Below, in pieces: positions 18,660 to 28,342 of a stretch of 64,000 nt of DNA. Source of the DNA: Mesobacillus sp. S13 (GTDB lineage Bacteria; Bacillota; Bacilli; Bacillales; Cytobacillaceae). The position numbers were made by a program, and so were the translations under genes. Under the pieces are notes generated by a model, which made no database searches, was not told the origin of the DNA, and saw only the letters and a list, made by a program, of their open reading frames with translations. Each line of letters opens with the position of its first letter. Positions within the stretch are counted from its first letter, which is position 1. The stretch lies in NCBI RefSeq assembly GCF_020422885.1, contig NZ_CP084622.1, forward strand, positions 3,119,001 to 3,183,000, read 5' to 3'.

Positions 18660-18819
18660 ACTGACACCCCCAATGGATTTTAACCATTCCTTATTGCGAG
18701 ACTTGCTGCTCTCCTATGGCTCTAATGAAGAACATCATTCTGGAATCGGTTCACATAGATGTATACCCGCAACCAAGAATGTAAAGAACCTGTGAGAAAA
18801 GATTCAAAGTTTTACGGAA

Positions 18820-19239
18820 TTAGACTGGCTGGACAATATAATCTAAAGGAGAGCGCACTTCATATGATCCTTTTTGCTCTATGCCTTCATAGATCCCCGG
18901 AATTTTATTGAAATCTAGGCCTTTGAAAAGTTCCGCAAATTCTCTTTGTTCATTTATATATACCCTTTTGCGGTGTCGATATCCAGGATTTTTCAACAAT
19001 GCAGCCAGTGCCACCAAATCCCTCATGTATACTTCCTTACCGCCAGCTTTGAAGATGGGATCCTGAGCAAATGGAGTGATACTTGCAGCCAACTCATCAA
19101 AAAACCTTACATAAAGGACATGCAGGGTTTTCTCCTTGCCATCTTCTACAAAAGTGACTTCGCTTCGGTTGAAAAAATCCTCCGAGGTGTTTGATTTTTC
19201 TTTTTCAAGTTCATAACCAATACATTGCTTAATAAGCAT
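18820..19239 (-). CDS. Hypothetical 139-residue protein between scpB and ypuI
   Basis: A cytosolic protein of 139 residues that I do not recognise. It starts MLIKQCIGYELEKEKSNTSE after a clear GGGAGG (6 bases from the ATG at 19239) and ends SPLDYIVQPV. It is rich in charged residues with no signal peptide, membrane segment or cysteine cluster. I do not remember a gene at this place in B. subtilis, so it may be lineage-specific. The ribosome site and an uninterrupted frame support that it is real. Confidence 0.7.
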   Translation of the reverse strand: MLIKQCIGYELEKEKSNTSEDFFNRSEVTFVEDGKEKTLHVLYVRFFDELAASITPFAQDPIFKAGGKEVYMRDLVALAALLKNPGYRHRKRVYINEQREFAELFKGLDFNKIPGIYEGIEQKGSYEVRSPLDYIVQPV

Positions 19240-19385
19240 GGTATTCCTCCCGTTGGACATTCATTCTTAATTAAATCCTTATGTAGAAAAAATGCTTTTA
19301 AATGCCTGCAAACTGGCACCCGTCCAAGCATTTCATAAATAATTATTTTGATTTTATCATAAATTCTAAACTTTGTGCACAAAAG

Positions 19386-19976
19386 CTATTGATCTGCTTC
19401 CATTGTTTCCTGGAATTTCTCAAAGAATAAATCTGCGTCATCCTGCACATCGTCCTCCACATGATCGGGAAGAGGAGGAAGCTCGTTTATATTTTTCAAG
19501 CCAAAGTAATCCAGGAATTCTTTTGTTGTTCCATATAGGATAGCTCGTCCAGTACCCTCTGCTCTGCCAACCTCTTTAATCAGCGCTCTTGATGAAAGCG
19601 TATGAAGCGGCCTTTCCGTTTTCACTCCGCGGATTTCTTCAATTTCAGCTCTAGTAATTGGCTGCTTATAAGCTACAATCGCCAAAGTTTCTAGGGCAGC
19701 TTGTGACAAATGAGCAGTTCCCGGTGATTCAACAAGCTTCTTTAAATAACCAGCATGTTCTTTTTTCGTGGCCAGCTGGTACACACCGGCCAGCTGTACG
19801 ATTGTTATGCCGCGGTTTTCGTCTTTTTCATAATCCTGCTTAAGTTCGGTAACAATTTCATTTGCCTGGATTTCGTCCACTTCAAGCACAGCTGTAATTT
19901 GCTTCATGCTCAAACCCTCATCACCTGCTGCAAACAGAAGGCTCTCCAATATTCCTTTCCACTTCACTATTCCCAC
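19386..19976 (-). CDS. scpB: Segregation and condensation protein ScpB
   Basis: A 196-residue winged-helix kleisin-interacting protein of the SMC-ScpA-ScpB condensin that organises and segregates the chromosome. Family motifs include [20 protein letters not shown] near 92-111 and [15 protein letters not shown] near 137-151. It starts with GTG at 19976 after AAAGGAG, and the scpA stop lies inside this ribosome site, implying coupled translation. Confidence 0.95.
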   Translation of the reverse strand: MGIVKWKGILESLLFAAGDEGLSMKQITAVLEVDEIQANEIVTELKQDYEKDENRGITIVQLAGVYQLATKKEHAGYLKKLVESPGTAHLSQAALETLAIVAYKQPITRAEIEEIRGVKTERPLHTLSSRALIKEVGRAEGTGRAILYGTTKEFLDYFGLKNINELPPLPDHVEDDVQDDADLFFEKFQETMEADQ

Positions 19977-19980
19977 GAGT

Positions 19981-20724
19981 TTACTCCTTTCTGGCTGTCA
20001 TGTATATTTCAGCAAAGTTCCGCTCTTGCTCTATGTCGATTTCTTTCCGTTTAATCAACTCTAAAATCGCCAGGAATGTAACGACAATGTGCTCGCGGTC
20101 AGATTCGGGAAACAAATCATTGAAATTTTTCCTTTCGCCGCTTTTTCTCAAGAAGCTTAAGACCTCATCCATCCTTTTTTCAATGGAAATTTCCTGACGG
20201 GCGATTTTAGTTGAAATTGGCCTTTGCAGCTTTTTCCTTCTTAATAGCTTTTGAAATGCACCCAGCATGTCATACAAAGAGATATCCAAGTCTGTATTTT
20301 CACCCTTGGTTTCGAGGGCATATTCCGTAAGGTCACTTGGGGGTTTGGTATACATAAGTCCCCGTTCCTCTTCAAGTGATTTCAGGTCAATCGCTGCCTC
20401 TTTGAACTTTTTATATTCAATCAATCTCTCCACAAGTTCATTTCGCGGATCGCCATCATCATCAAATCCAAAATCATCTTCCAGTTCTTCCTCATGCTTA
20501 GGAAGGAGCATCTTGCTTTTGATTGCCAACAGGGTCGCTGCCATTACAAGATATTCACTTGCGACATCCAGCTGCAGTTCCTTCATTGCATGAATGTACA
20601 TTAAATATTGTTCCGTTATTTCCGCTACTGGTATATCGTAAATATCAATCTCCAAAGTATTGATCAAGTGCAGAAGTAAATCCAACGGACCTTCAAAGGC
20701 CTCGATTTTCACATTATATTGCAT
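19981..20724 (-). CDS. scpA: Segregation and condensation protein ScpA (kleisin)
   Basis: A 247-residue kleisin that bridges SMC heads in bacterial condensin. The N-terminal signature [20 protein letters not shown] is intact, and the C-terminal winged-helix end contains [16 protein letters not shown]. The second of two adjacent ATGs is chosen for spacing from GGTGGG and for agreement with the family. It heads the scpA-scpB unit. Confidence 0.95.
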   Translation of the reverse strand: MQYNVKIEAFEGPLDLLLHLINTLEIDIYDIPVAEITEQYLMYIHAMKELQLDVASEYLVMAATLLAIKSKMLLPKHEEELEDDFGFDDDGDPRNELVERLIEYKKFKEAAIDLKSLEEERGLMYTKPPSDLTEYALETKGENTDLDISLYDMLGAFQKLLRRKKLQRPISTKIARQEISIEKRMDEVLSFLRKSGERKNFNDLFPESDREHIVVTFLAILELIKRKEIDIEQERNFAEIYMTARKE

Positions 20725-20923
20725 CATTTCCCACCAAAATTCCTATATTGAACTGCATCATTATATAAGTATAGTAGATTCACTTCATGTTATCCATTAC
20801 TAATTTACATCGTTAAAACTGAAGTTATTGTAAAAAGTAGGCGATGCGCCCAAACCTTTCTCCTTGTTCCTGCATATGCTGTGATTGAATACTAGGCTAT
20901 TTCACTAATAGGAGGTATGTTAA

Positions 20924-21019
20924 ATGTCTGATGGAAAAGGTTATGGTTACGGTGCAGGGTTTGCTTTAATCGTCGTGCTTTTCATTTTGCTCATCATCGT
21001 TGGTGCTGCCTGGTTATAA
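20924..21019 (+). CDS. YjcZ-type small sporulation membrane protein (31 aa)
   Basis: A 31-residue peptide starting MSDGKGYGYGAGFALIVVLF and ending VGAAWL: a Gly/Tyr-rich N-terminus followed by a single membrane span. This is the layout of the YjcZ/YhcZ-type peptides found in many copies in spore formers. AGGAGGT precedes the ATG and an intrinsic terminator follows the stop. Upstream, GCATATGCTG resembles the -10 of mother-cell sigma factors, but this is weak. Its role is unknown. Confidence 0.85.
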   Translation: MSDGKGYGYGAGFALIVVLFILLIIVGAAWL

Positions 21020-21044
21020 GCTTGTGCAATCCCAATGAAGAAGA

Positions 21045-21070
21045 TGCCCGGCACTGGCCGGGCTTTTTTA
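21045..21070 (+). terminator. Terminator of the YjcZ-type gene
   Basis: GCCCGG and CCGGGC arms are followed by TTTTTTATTT. Confidence 0.85.
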
Positions 21071-21152
21071 TTTCGAGCTGAGCGGCACTTGTTCCTTTTA
21101 TCATTTTACTGATTATATGCTAAGCTAGTAGTACTTGATAGGGGGTTAATTC

Positions 21153-21686
21153 ATGATTAAATATCCAATATCCTATATACAATATCTCGCTCATTTCCAT
21201 GGAGACAGAGATTATTTTGAATGCCATGAAATACTGGAAGAATATTGGAAAGCGACAGATGCCGGCAATAAAAAATCCATTTGGGTGGCACTAATCCTTT
21301 TGGCGGTATCAAATTACCATCATCGCCGGAAAAATTTCTCAGGAGCTTTACGGACTTTAGATAAATCACTGGAAATCTTCTCAAACGATAAAGATGCGGT
21401 TAATCAGTTGGGAATTGATCCTGACCTTTTGTCAGGAACACTGCGTAAAAGAAAAGAAAACTTACTTAACAAGATTCCTTATACAAGCTTTAACCTTCCT
21501 TTAGTTGATAAGGAACTTGAAAGGCTTTGCCTTGAAGAATGCAGACAAAACGGATTTACTTGGGGGACCTGCAGCAATCTCGAGAACTTTGATTTAATCC
21601 ATCGACATTCTCAACGTGATCGAAGCGATGTCATTACAGACCGGCAAATGGCTCTTGAGGATAGGAAAAAAAGAGACAAAAAATAA
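21153..21686 (+). CDS. ypuF: DUF309 family protein (YpuF-like)
   Basis: A 177-residue cytosolic protein with the DUF309 signature: HGDRDYFECHEILEEYWK near residues 15-32, with the conserved His/Glu/Trp pattern that suggests a metal or phosphate site, and NYHHRRKNFSGALRTLDK near 53-70. No function is established for the family. The position next to ribT and scpA agrees with YpuF. Confidence 0.85.
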   Translation: MIKYPISYIQYLAHFHGDRDYFECHEILEEYWKATDAGNKKSIWVALILLAVSNYHHRRKNFSGALRTLDKSLEIFSNDKDAVNQLGIDPDLLSGTLRKRKENLLNKIPYTSFNLPLVDKELERLCLEECRQNGFTWGTCSNLENFDLIHRHSQRDRSDVITDRQMALEDRKKRDKK

Positions 21687-21687
21687 A

Positions 21688-22086
<399 letters not shown>

Positions 22087-22308
22087 TCATTGTGGTTTGC
22101 CAATAATAATGGAATGATAACAAATCTATTTTTTCCATTTTTCATCCAACTTAAACCCTTGGTTCCCCTTTTAATGGAAGCGAAAAAATCACATGTAATA
22201 ACACGGTTTTAATAATATATGTTTTTCCTCGAATGATGGTTCAATATTTTACTTGAATTGATAATATCATACATAATCTAAAACGATACTTCAAATCTTT
22301 TCTGAGAC

Positions 22309-22404
22309 TTATTGTCCCGGTACGATGAAAAACCAGTAATAGGCTCCCCAGCCAACAGACATCAAAAGCAATAACAGGAATAACAGCCAATTGTTCTTTC
22401 TCAA
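22309..22404 (-). CDS. Small membrane protein (31 aa)
   Basis: A TTG-initiated frame of 31 codons encodes MRKNNWLLFLLLLLMSVGWG followed by 11 more residues ending VPGQ: a positive N-terminus and one membrane span. A strong GGGAGGG ribosome site lies 6 bases before the TTG, the main reason for calling it. It stands between ribT and lysA. I do not recognise a family. The rest of the 22078-22509 gap shows only the lysA terminator. Confidence 0.6.
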   Translation of the reverse strand: MRKNNWLLFLLLLLMSVGWGAYYWFFIVPGQ

Positions 22405-22483
22405 ACGGAATCCCTCCCAATCTGTAATTCTACAACAAGACCGGGTTTTTCGCCAACGAAGCGAAATTTCCACTTTTTAACCT

Positions 22484-22510
22484 TTAAAAAAAGCTGCGCA
22501 AAAGCAGCTT
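22484..22510 (-). terminator. Terminator of lysA
   Basis: AAGCTGC and GCAGCTT arms are followed by TTTTTTT on the minus strand, immediately after the lysA stop. Confidence 0.85.
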
Positions 22511-23829
22511 TAATATCTTACCTTTTCTTTAAAAGGAAGATCTAATTTTACCATATCCTCGAATGTTTCGCGGCGAACGACAAGGGTGTCCTTTGAATCT
22601 TCCAGGAAAACCACTGCCGGTCTAGGCAAGCGATTATAGTTATTGGCCATTGAATACCCATAGGCACCGGTGCAAAAAACAGCCAATACATCCTGGTCTC
22701 CAGCCTTTGGCAGCGGAAGGTCCCAAATTAGCATATCACCTGATTCACAGCACTTACCGGCAATCGATACAGTTTCATCAGGTTTGTCCATCACTCTGTT
22801 CGCAAGGACTGCTTCGTATTTAGCCTGGTACAAGGCAGGTCGGATATTGTCGCTCATTCCTCCATCGACAGCTACGTACTGGCGCACATTCGGTACATCC
22901 TTTCGCGAACCAACTCGATAAAGTGTTGTTCCTGCATCCCCTACCAGAGAACGACCTGGCTCGATCCAGATTTCCGGCATTGCCATTGAAAAATGTGAAG
23001 CTTGCTTTTTCACTTCAGCAATGATTTCCTCTACATATTGAGCTGCTGGGATTGGATCATCTTCGTCTGTATAACGAATCCCAAAACCTCCGCCAAGATT
23101 AAGCACTGTAGATTCAAAATTAAGTGCTTGTTTCCACTGATGAAGTTTTTCAAAGATTTTCTGTGCAGCAAGGATGAAGCCAGTTGTTTCGAAGATTTGC
23201 GATCCAATGTGGCAGTGCAGACCAAGAACTTCGATATGTTGATCCTCCAGGCAAAGTTCAATCGCCTTATCTGCTTGTCCATTCTGTAAATCGAATCCGA
23301 ACTTGGAGTCTTCCTGGCCCGTTAAAATATAATCATGGGTATGCGCTTCAATGCCGGGTGTAACTCGCAGTAAAACCTTTATTTTCGTATTTTTTTCTTT
23401 ACAGATTTCCTTGAGCATTTCCAGCTCATAAAAGTTATCGACAACAATACAGCCGATATTGTGTTCGATGGCCATGATCAGTTCTTCACGGCTTTTATTG
23501 TTTCCATGAAAATGGATTTTTTCTGTCGGGAAGCCAGCAGCAAGAGCTGTATAAAGTTCTCCGCCTGATACAACATCCAGCGAAAGATTTTCCTCAGCCG
23601 CCAACTGCACCATTGCCACAGTTGAAAAGGCTTTACTTGCATACGCCACTTGAGCGGTTATACCAGCATTCTCAAACGTTTTTTTGAACGCTCTTGCCCT
23701 GTCCCTGATTAAGGCAACGTCATAAACATACAGCGGAGTTCCATACTTCTCAGCCAGCTGGATTGTATCAACACCGCCAATTTCCAAATGTCCTAGTCGA
23801 TTAACTGTTGCAGTTCCATGAAATTCCAT
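22510..23829 (-). CDS. lysA: Diaminopimelate decarboxylase
   Basis: A 439-residue PLP enzyme that decarboxylates meso-diaminopimelate to lysine, the last step of lysine synthesis. The PLP lysine lies in VAYASKAFST near residue 62, with the HIGSQI motif near 205, the glycine-rich LNLGGGFGIRY near 245, and the CCESGDML substrate-site cysteine near 360. Length and sequence match Bacillus LysA throughout. No lysine riboswitch is seen upstream. The 23830-24045 gap holds only an inverted repeat at 23938-23970. Confidence 0.96.
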   Translation of the reverse strand: MEFHGTATVNRLGHLEIGGVDTIQLAEKYGTPLYVYDVALIRDRARAFKKTFENAGITAQVAYASKAFSTVAMVQLAAEENLSLDVVSGGELYTALAAGFPTEKIHFHGNNKSREELIMAIEHNIGCIVVDNFYELEMLKEICKEKNTKIKVLLRVTPGIEAHTHDYILTGQEDSKFGFDLQNGQADKAIELCLEDQHIEVLGLHCHIGSQIFETTGFILAAQKIFEKLHQWKQALNFESTVLNLGGGFGIRYTDEDDPIPAAQYVEEIIAEVKKQASHFSMAMPEIWIEPGRSLVGDAGTTLYRVGSRKDVPNVRQYVAVDGGMSDNIRPALYQAKYEAVLANRVMDKPDETVSIAGKCCESGDMLIWDLPLPKAGDQDVLAVFCTGAYGYSMANNYNRLPRPAVVFLEDSKDTLVVRRETFEDMVKLDLPFKEKVRY

Positions 23830-23937
23830 GTTGTCCCCTCATCCCTTGCCATTTAAGATCATAATTTTCATTGTTCAGTCAATTCAGCATAACCTGTTCT
23901 TTCGCGCTGTTAAGCTATCCATCTGAAAAAGATAAAC

Positions 23938-23970
23938 AAATAGACAGTTCATCTGGTGAACTGTCTATTC
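23938..23970. terminator. Hairpin terminator between spoVAF and lysA
   Basis: AATAGACAGTTC and GAACTGTCTATT form a 12-bp perfect stem with a short loop. On the minus strand it is followed by TTTGTTTATC, an imperfect T tract after spoVAF. Confidence 0.6.
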
Positions 23971-24045
23971 TATTTTTCGCTTTAAGTCTTTAGTAAATTA
24001 AAAACACTTTATCATAATTTGAGGGAACGTGCAATTGCTTCCTGG

Positions 24046-25524
24046 TCAGGATTTTGATGGCTGCTTATAGCGATTCCGCGCATGGACGATGCTTGGACGG
24101 ATTTTCGAACCTGGCACAGCTCTCCTGATCAAAATCTGCATAAAGGCAACAGGATGAAAAGGAATGAATGGCCATAGATAAGGTGTGTTCAAGGATTTGA
24201 TACTAGCAAGCAGCAACAGCCATATTGTGGTGCCGGCAACAAAGCCGGGGATATGGAAAATGGCCGTCGAAATCAGCAGAAATACCCTTCCTATTTTATT
24301 CGCTATACTAAGTTCATAACTTGGTGTCGCATAAGTGCCGATTGCCGCCACAGCTACATAAAGGATAACTTCTGGCACAAACATCCCTACATCGATGGCA
24401 ATTTGCCCAATCAGGACTGCAGCAATTAAACCCATCGCTGTCGATAGAGGGGTCGGAGTGTGAATGGCTGCCATTCTTAGGAACTCTATACCGCCATCCG
24501 CAAGCATGATTTGCAAGAAAATCGGAATATTCGACTCTTCATTTGGCCCGATAAAGGAAATTTTCTCAGGAAGCAGATCCGGATTCTGAACAAATAAGTA
24601 CCATAACGGCAATAGCAAAAGGGATGCAAGAACACCAAGGAATCGGATCCAGCGAACCATCGTTCCGACCCCAGGTGATTGTCGGTACTCTTCAGCATGC
24701 TGAAGATGATGAAAATAGGTTGTTGGCGTAATGATGACGCTTGGTGATGTATCAACATAAATGAGAACATGTCCTTCAAGCAGGTGGGTTGCAGCCACAT
24801 CAGCTCTCTCCGTGTACCTTACAAGCGGGTATGGATTATAGCCTTGTTTCACTAAAAATTCTTCGATGGTTTTATCAGCCATCGTAATTCCATCAATTTC
24901 GATTGCCTTTAGCTCTTTTTTGATGACATTGATCAAGTCGGGATTTGCTATATCTTTAATATAGCCAATGGCAACATCTGATTTTGACCTTTCTCCTACC
25001 TTCATCATCTCAAAACGCAGGTTCTCGTCTCTGATTCGCCTTCTTGTCAGTGCTGTATTGACAATAATATTTTCAACAAAGCCATCCCGGGAACCACGCA
25101 CAACCTTTTCTGTATCTGGCTCTTGCGGCTGTCTTCCTGGATAGCTTCTGACATCAACGACTAACCCTATTCCTTCCCCCTCGACCAATATGACAATGAG
25201 ACCCGAAAGAACCTGATCGACCAGTTCATCCATCGTTTTGATTTTTTCTACAGACTGGTGGGTAATCCGGTTTTCGACAATCTCTTGCAGATGGGTAGAA
25301 AGTTTTTCATTATCGTTGATGTCCACTAGCTCTTCAACAATATGTACGATGAAGCTAGTATCACACAAACCATTCACATAATAAAAATGGACATTCTTTT
25401 TAAGGATTTTCAGCTTCCGAACTCCAAGGTCAAAACTGGCTTCCAGGCCGACGCGTTCTTTCATATACTTTTCAGCCTCGTCCAATGATTGCGGGATAGG
25501 AAGCTTGTCATTCTTCTTTGGCAT
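24046..25524 (-). CDS. spoVAF: Stage V sporulation protein AF (GerA-family)
   Basis: A 492-residue inner spore membrane protein of the GerA-type family: an N-terminal soluble region (1-290) with the family segment [20 protein letters not shown], then about four or five membrane spans (295-460). SpoVAF is part of the spoVA operon linked to dipicolinic acid movement and germination; its exact job is less defined than that of the channel core. The start at 25524 has AAAGGAG 8 bases upstream. Confidence 0.93.
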   Translation of the reverse strand: MPKKNDKLPIPQSLDEAEKYMKERVGLEASFDLGVRKLKILKKNVHFYYVNGLCDTSFIVHIVEELVDINDNEKLSTHLQEIVENRITHQSVEKIKTMDELVDQVLSGLIVILVEGEGIGLVVDVRSYPGRQPQEPDTEKVVRGSRDGFVENIIVNTALTRRRIRDENLRFEMMKVGERSKSDVAIGYIKDIANPDLINVIKKELKAIEIDGITMADKTIEEFLVKQGYNPYPLVRYTERADVAATHLLEGHVLIYVDTSPSVIITPTTYFHHLQHAEEYRQSPGVGTMVRWIRFLGVLASLLLLPLWYLFVQNPDLLPEKISFIGPNEESNIPIFLQIMLADGGIEFLRMAAIHTPTPLSTAMGLIAAVLIGQIAIDVGMFVPEVILYVAVAAIGTYATPSYELSIANKIGRVFLLISTAIFHIPGFVAGTTIWLLLLASIKSLNTPYLWPFIPFHPVAFMQILIRRAVPGSKIRPSIVHARNRYKQPSKS

Positions 25525-26086
25525 AGAATCCACTCCTTTCAAGGATGATTTCCACTGCTTTCTTCGTGATTGGTGAACCTATTTTATAATGGTCTCGCCT
25601 GGCCATTTTACCGATATCACCTATTCCAATTATTAATGGGACATCAAGCGTATCCAAACAGTACACCGTATCTCCGTTAATTCTGCCCATTTCAAGTTCC
25701 GGTACTCCATGTTTGTCAACACCATAGGGGGTGAGTTCACCATCCCGATCTATGCAAAAATCCACTCGGCTCCATTCTGCCATATGCGTTTTCGAAGCGA
25801 CTGCAATGGCTCCAAGCACCTCAATGTCATCGTGCTCAGCGACGTATTTGAGCGCCTTCTCCCCTGCTCCTTCTCCAAGAAAACCACTATCATCGAACAT
25901 GACCAATACAGGGTCCTTTGCTGCCTTTTTGATTAATTTAACAAGATGCGGTCCCGAAAGGACAGAAGGATTGCCATGAGAAACAGAGATGCAGCGCCCG
26001 CCTACTTCTGCAGCCACGTGCTCAACTGCACGCCGGGCATAATCATCGCCATCTGTAATTAAGATTACCTTCCTTTTTTCGGCCAT
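25508..26086 (-). CDS. spoVAEA: Stage V sporulation protein AEA
   Basis: A 192-residue soluble protein matching SpoVAEA (N-terminal part of the old SpoVAE): [20 protein letters not shown] at the start, [12 protein letters not shown] near 78, and [20 protein letters not shown] near 150. It overlaps the spoVAF start region by 17 bases. In B. subtilis it is preceded by spoVAC, spoVAD and spoVAEB; here the next gene upstream is spoVAB, 105 bases away. Confidence 0.92.
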   Translation of the reverse strand: MAEKRKVILITDGDDYARRAVEHVAAEVGGRCISVSHGNPSVLSGPHLVKLIKKAAKDPVLVMFDDSGFLGEGAGEKALKYVAEHDDIEVLGAIAVASKTHMAEWSRVDFCIDRDGELTPYGVDKHGVPELEMGRINGDTVYCLDTLDVPLIIGIGDIGKMARRDHYKIGSPITKKAVEIILERSGFYAKEE

Positions 26087-26191
26087 TCTTTGCCGTCCTT
26101 TCTGCCACTCATTTTTTCAAATATCTTAAATAAATGTTACCGAAACCGTTGCAGGCACTAACTCCAGTTTAAAAACGACTGAGCCCATTGA

Positions 26192-26614
26192 TTATCGTCC
26201 TACAAAGTAAATCCAATGGAATAATGAACCGAATATTTTTCCCAGTACAATCGCCATCAGCAATGTCTCAAGCTTATCATCTACCCTGACTCTTTTCGCA
26301 AGGATTGGCAGTACATTCAAGACTTCTGTCAACGCAGCTGCCAGCATACCGACAAATACTCCCCCCGCCAACCCAAGTGGGATCGTGATGTAGGGAGAGA
26401 AGCTCATCACAGGGTCTCTCAGGCTTCCGGCTGTTCCGAGCAGGGCACCGCATACCACCGCCCACTCATACCAGGAAATCAGCTTCATCGTCTTTGTCAG
26501 CTGTGTGAGTCTGGGAATCACTCCGAGCACCGATAAGAAAGCTACAAAACCAGATCCTACAGCAAGCCCGCTCGCCAGCCCGATGAGAATAATCAACAAG
26601 ATACTAATCGTCAT
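26192..26614 (-). CDS. spoVAB: Stage V sporulation protein AB
   Basis: A 140-residue membrane protein with four predicted spans, matching SpoVAB (GLASGLAVGSGFVAFLSVLG near 12-31; IVLGKIFGSLFHWIYFVGR at the end). It works with SpoVAA in dipicolinic acid uptake into the forespore. It overlaps spoVAA by 11 bases. Confidence 0.93.
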   Translation of the reverse strand: MTISILLIILIGLASGLAVGSGFVAFLSVLGVIPRLTQLTKTMKLISWYEWAVVCGALLGTAGSLRDPVMSFSPYITIPLGLAGGVFVGMLAAALTEVLNVLPILAKRVRVDDKLETLLMAIVLGKIFGSLFHWIYFVGR

Positions 26615-27221
26615 GAATATGTTTCACGCTTTCCTTGTTTTCGTGAAGGATCACATATTGATCGAGAGATTGCTGATAGTTGAACATTTCTACTTCAAGC
26701 GGGCTAGGTTCTTCATTCAGCCTCTTTTTAAATACATGGTTAAAAAACAGGATCATGCCGAGGCCAATGCCAATTGAGTAGGGAATCTGGAATAGCAGCG
26801 GCTTCGCAACCTCTTTCCCTGTCATGATAAAATAAAGCCGCTGATGCACCGTCTGCATGCTGACATCTTCATGGAAATTCATGATGGTCAACGCTGCACC
26901 GAAAAATAACAGGAACCATACAAGGATAAAAAAGGGGATTGACATCCCTTTCTTCTTGTAAATCACCTCAATAATCGTTTGCGGAGGGCCAACAGTCTGG
27001 ATTTCATGATCAGGGTATATCTCTGAAATGAAACGAATGACCTTCATGACATCGACAATGTGTATATGGTCCTTTGGCAAGATCTTTTTAACCTGAAGAG
27101 CAGCCAAATCCTGATAAATCTCTTCACTAGCGATGATTTGCGCAATATCCTTCATTATTAGGGATTGCTCAGGTTTGACCTGGACGCGATTCCGCATACG
27201 GATATAAATCGTTTTTTCCAT
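26604..27221 (-). CDS. spoVAA: Stage V sporulation protein AA
   Basis: A 205-residue protein with an N-terminal soluble domain (MEKTIYIRMRNRVQVKPEQS) and two membrane spans near 110-130 and 155-175, matching SpoVAA. It starts the spoVA operon. On the minus strand CATACTA (27265-27259) resembles the -10 of forespore SigG promoters, but the -35 is poor. Confidence 0.92.
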   Translation of the reverse strand: MEKTIYIRMRNRVQVKPEQSLIMKDIAQIIASEEIYQDLAALQVKKILPKDHIHIVDVMKVIRFISEIYPDHEIQTVGPPQTIIEVIYKKKGMSIPFFILVWFLLFFGAALTIMNFHEDVSMQTVHQRLYFIMTGKEVAKPLLFQIPYSIGIGLGMILFFNHVFKKRLNEEPSPLEVEMFNYQQSLDQYVILHENKESVKHIHDD

Positions 27222-27299
27222 CAGATTCACTTCCAACACAGTGTTTTCCTCGTATATTTAGTATGTATTCCAGCAGATATTTCATGAAGTCCAATAATT

Positions 27300-27510
27300 G
27301 GTTAAGGTGGCAGGCTTCCTTTTTGGGATATGTGCATTATTGGAGATCTGTTTTTCCATAATCTTGGTTTTAGGATGCCAATGCGCTTCATTGGTGACCT
27401 CTTTTTCCTGAATCTTGTTTTTTTTACGCCAATACACTTCATTGGTGACCTCTTTTTACCTGAATCTTGGTTTTTCGGGCGCCAATGCGCTCAATAGGTG
27501 ACTTAATAGA
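27300..27510 (+). repeat. ~52-bp tandem hairpin array D (about 4 units)
   Basis: The core CATTGG (or a variant) recurs with the following GG at 27342, 27393, 27444 and 27497, spacings of 51, 51 and 53. Typical units have CCAATG, a 5-base loop CGCTT, and CATTGG, then TGACCTCTTTTTCC and a spacer ending in a T run. The stem is shorter than in the other arrays. It occupies the sigF-spoVAA gap; most of the rest of that gap is the sigF terminator. Confidence 0.85.
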
Positions 27511-27550
27511 AGCTATTTCTCCCCTCGAAAGATTGTTAGTTAAAGGGAAA

Positions 27551-27588
27551 CAAAAAAAAGCCATATGGATTCAAAGATCCATACGGCC
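27551..27588 (-). terminator. Terminator of spoIIA-sigF
   Basis: GCCGTATGGAT and ATCCATATGGC pair and are followed by eight T. The left arm is inside the last codons of sigF and the stop codon lies in the loop, so coding and terminator overlap. Confidence 0.85.
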
Positions 27589-28329
27589 TTTCATTTGCTG
27601 CAGTATTTTCTTTTCGAGGCGTGAGACTTGAACCTGGGATATGCCCAGTCGGACTGCAACTTCGGATTGAGTCTGATCCTTATAGTACCTCAAGTACACG
27701 ATCAGCCTTTCCCGTTCGTCCAGCTCGTTAATCGCCTCTTTTAACGCAATTTTATCAAACCAGCGCCCTTCTTCCCCGTTGTCTATCTGGTCCAGCAGGG
27801 TAATGGGGTCGCCGTCGTTCTCGTACACCGTTTCATGGATGGATGCTGGACTGCGGCTTGCTTCCTGCGCCATGATCACATCTTCCGGTGATAGTTCCAG
27901 AAACTCGGCTATTTCGTTGACAGTCGGTACCCTGCCCAAAGTTTTGGAAAGCTCGTCTTTGGCTTTCCGTATCTTATTCCCGGTTTCCTTTAGCGACCTG
28001 CTCACTTTCACGGTGCCGTCATCCCGGATGAAACGCTGGATTTCCCCAATAATCATTGGGACGGCATACGTTGAAAATTTTACGTCATACGAAAGGTCAA
28101 ATTTATCAACTGATTTTAAGAGGCCGATGCTGCCAATCTGGAACAGGTCGTCCGGTTCATATCCCCTGTTGAGGAAGCGCTGAACGACAGACCATACGAG
28201 CCGCATATTCTTCTGGACGATTAAATCTCTGGCCGCCTGGTCACCCTGCTGGCTTCTCAAAATCAGTTCTTTGACTTCATGGTCCTTAAGATACGTTTGG
28301 CTATTATCCTTTTTTACCTCCACATCCAT
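27571..28329 (-). CDS. sigF: Forespore sigma factor SigF
   Basis: A 252-residue sigma-70 family protein, the first forespore-specific sigma factor. Region 2 (NMRLVWSVVQRFLNRGYEPD near 43-62), region 3 and region 4 with the helix-turn-helix QSEVAVRLGISQVQVSRLEK near 220-239 are all intact. It starts MDVEVKKDNSQTYLKDHEVK, like B. subtilis SigF. It is held by SpoIIAB, encoded directly upstream, until the forespore forms. Confidence 0.97.
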   Translation of the reverse strand: MDVEVKKDNSQTYLKDHEVKELILRSQQGDQAARDLIVQKNMRLVWSVVQRFLNRGYEPDDLFQIGSIGLLKSVDKFDLSYDVKFSTYAVPMIIGEIQRFIRDDGTVKVSRSLKETGNKIRKAKDELSKTLGRVPTVNEIAEFLELSPEDVIMAQEASRSPASIHETVYENDGDPITLLDQIDNGEEGRWFDKIALKEAINELDERERLIVYLRYYKDQTQSEVAVRLGISQVQVSRLEKKILQQMKGRMDL

Positions 28330-28342
28330 AGGCAGAACTCCC

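Noticed and set aside
23830..24045. Lysine riboswitch before lysA
   Set aside because: None of the conserved L-box segments are present; only a simple hairpin is seen.
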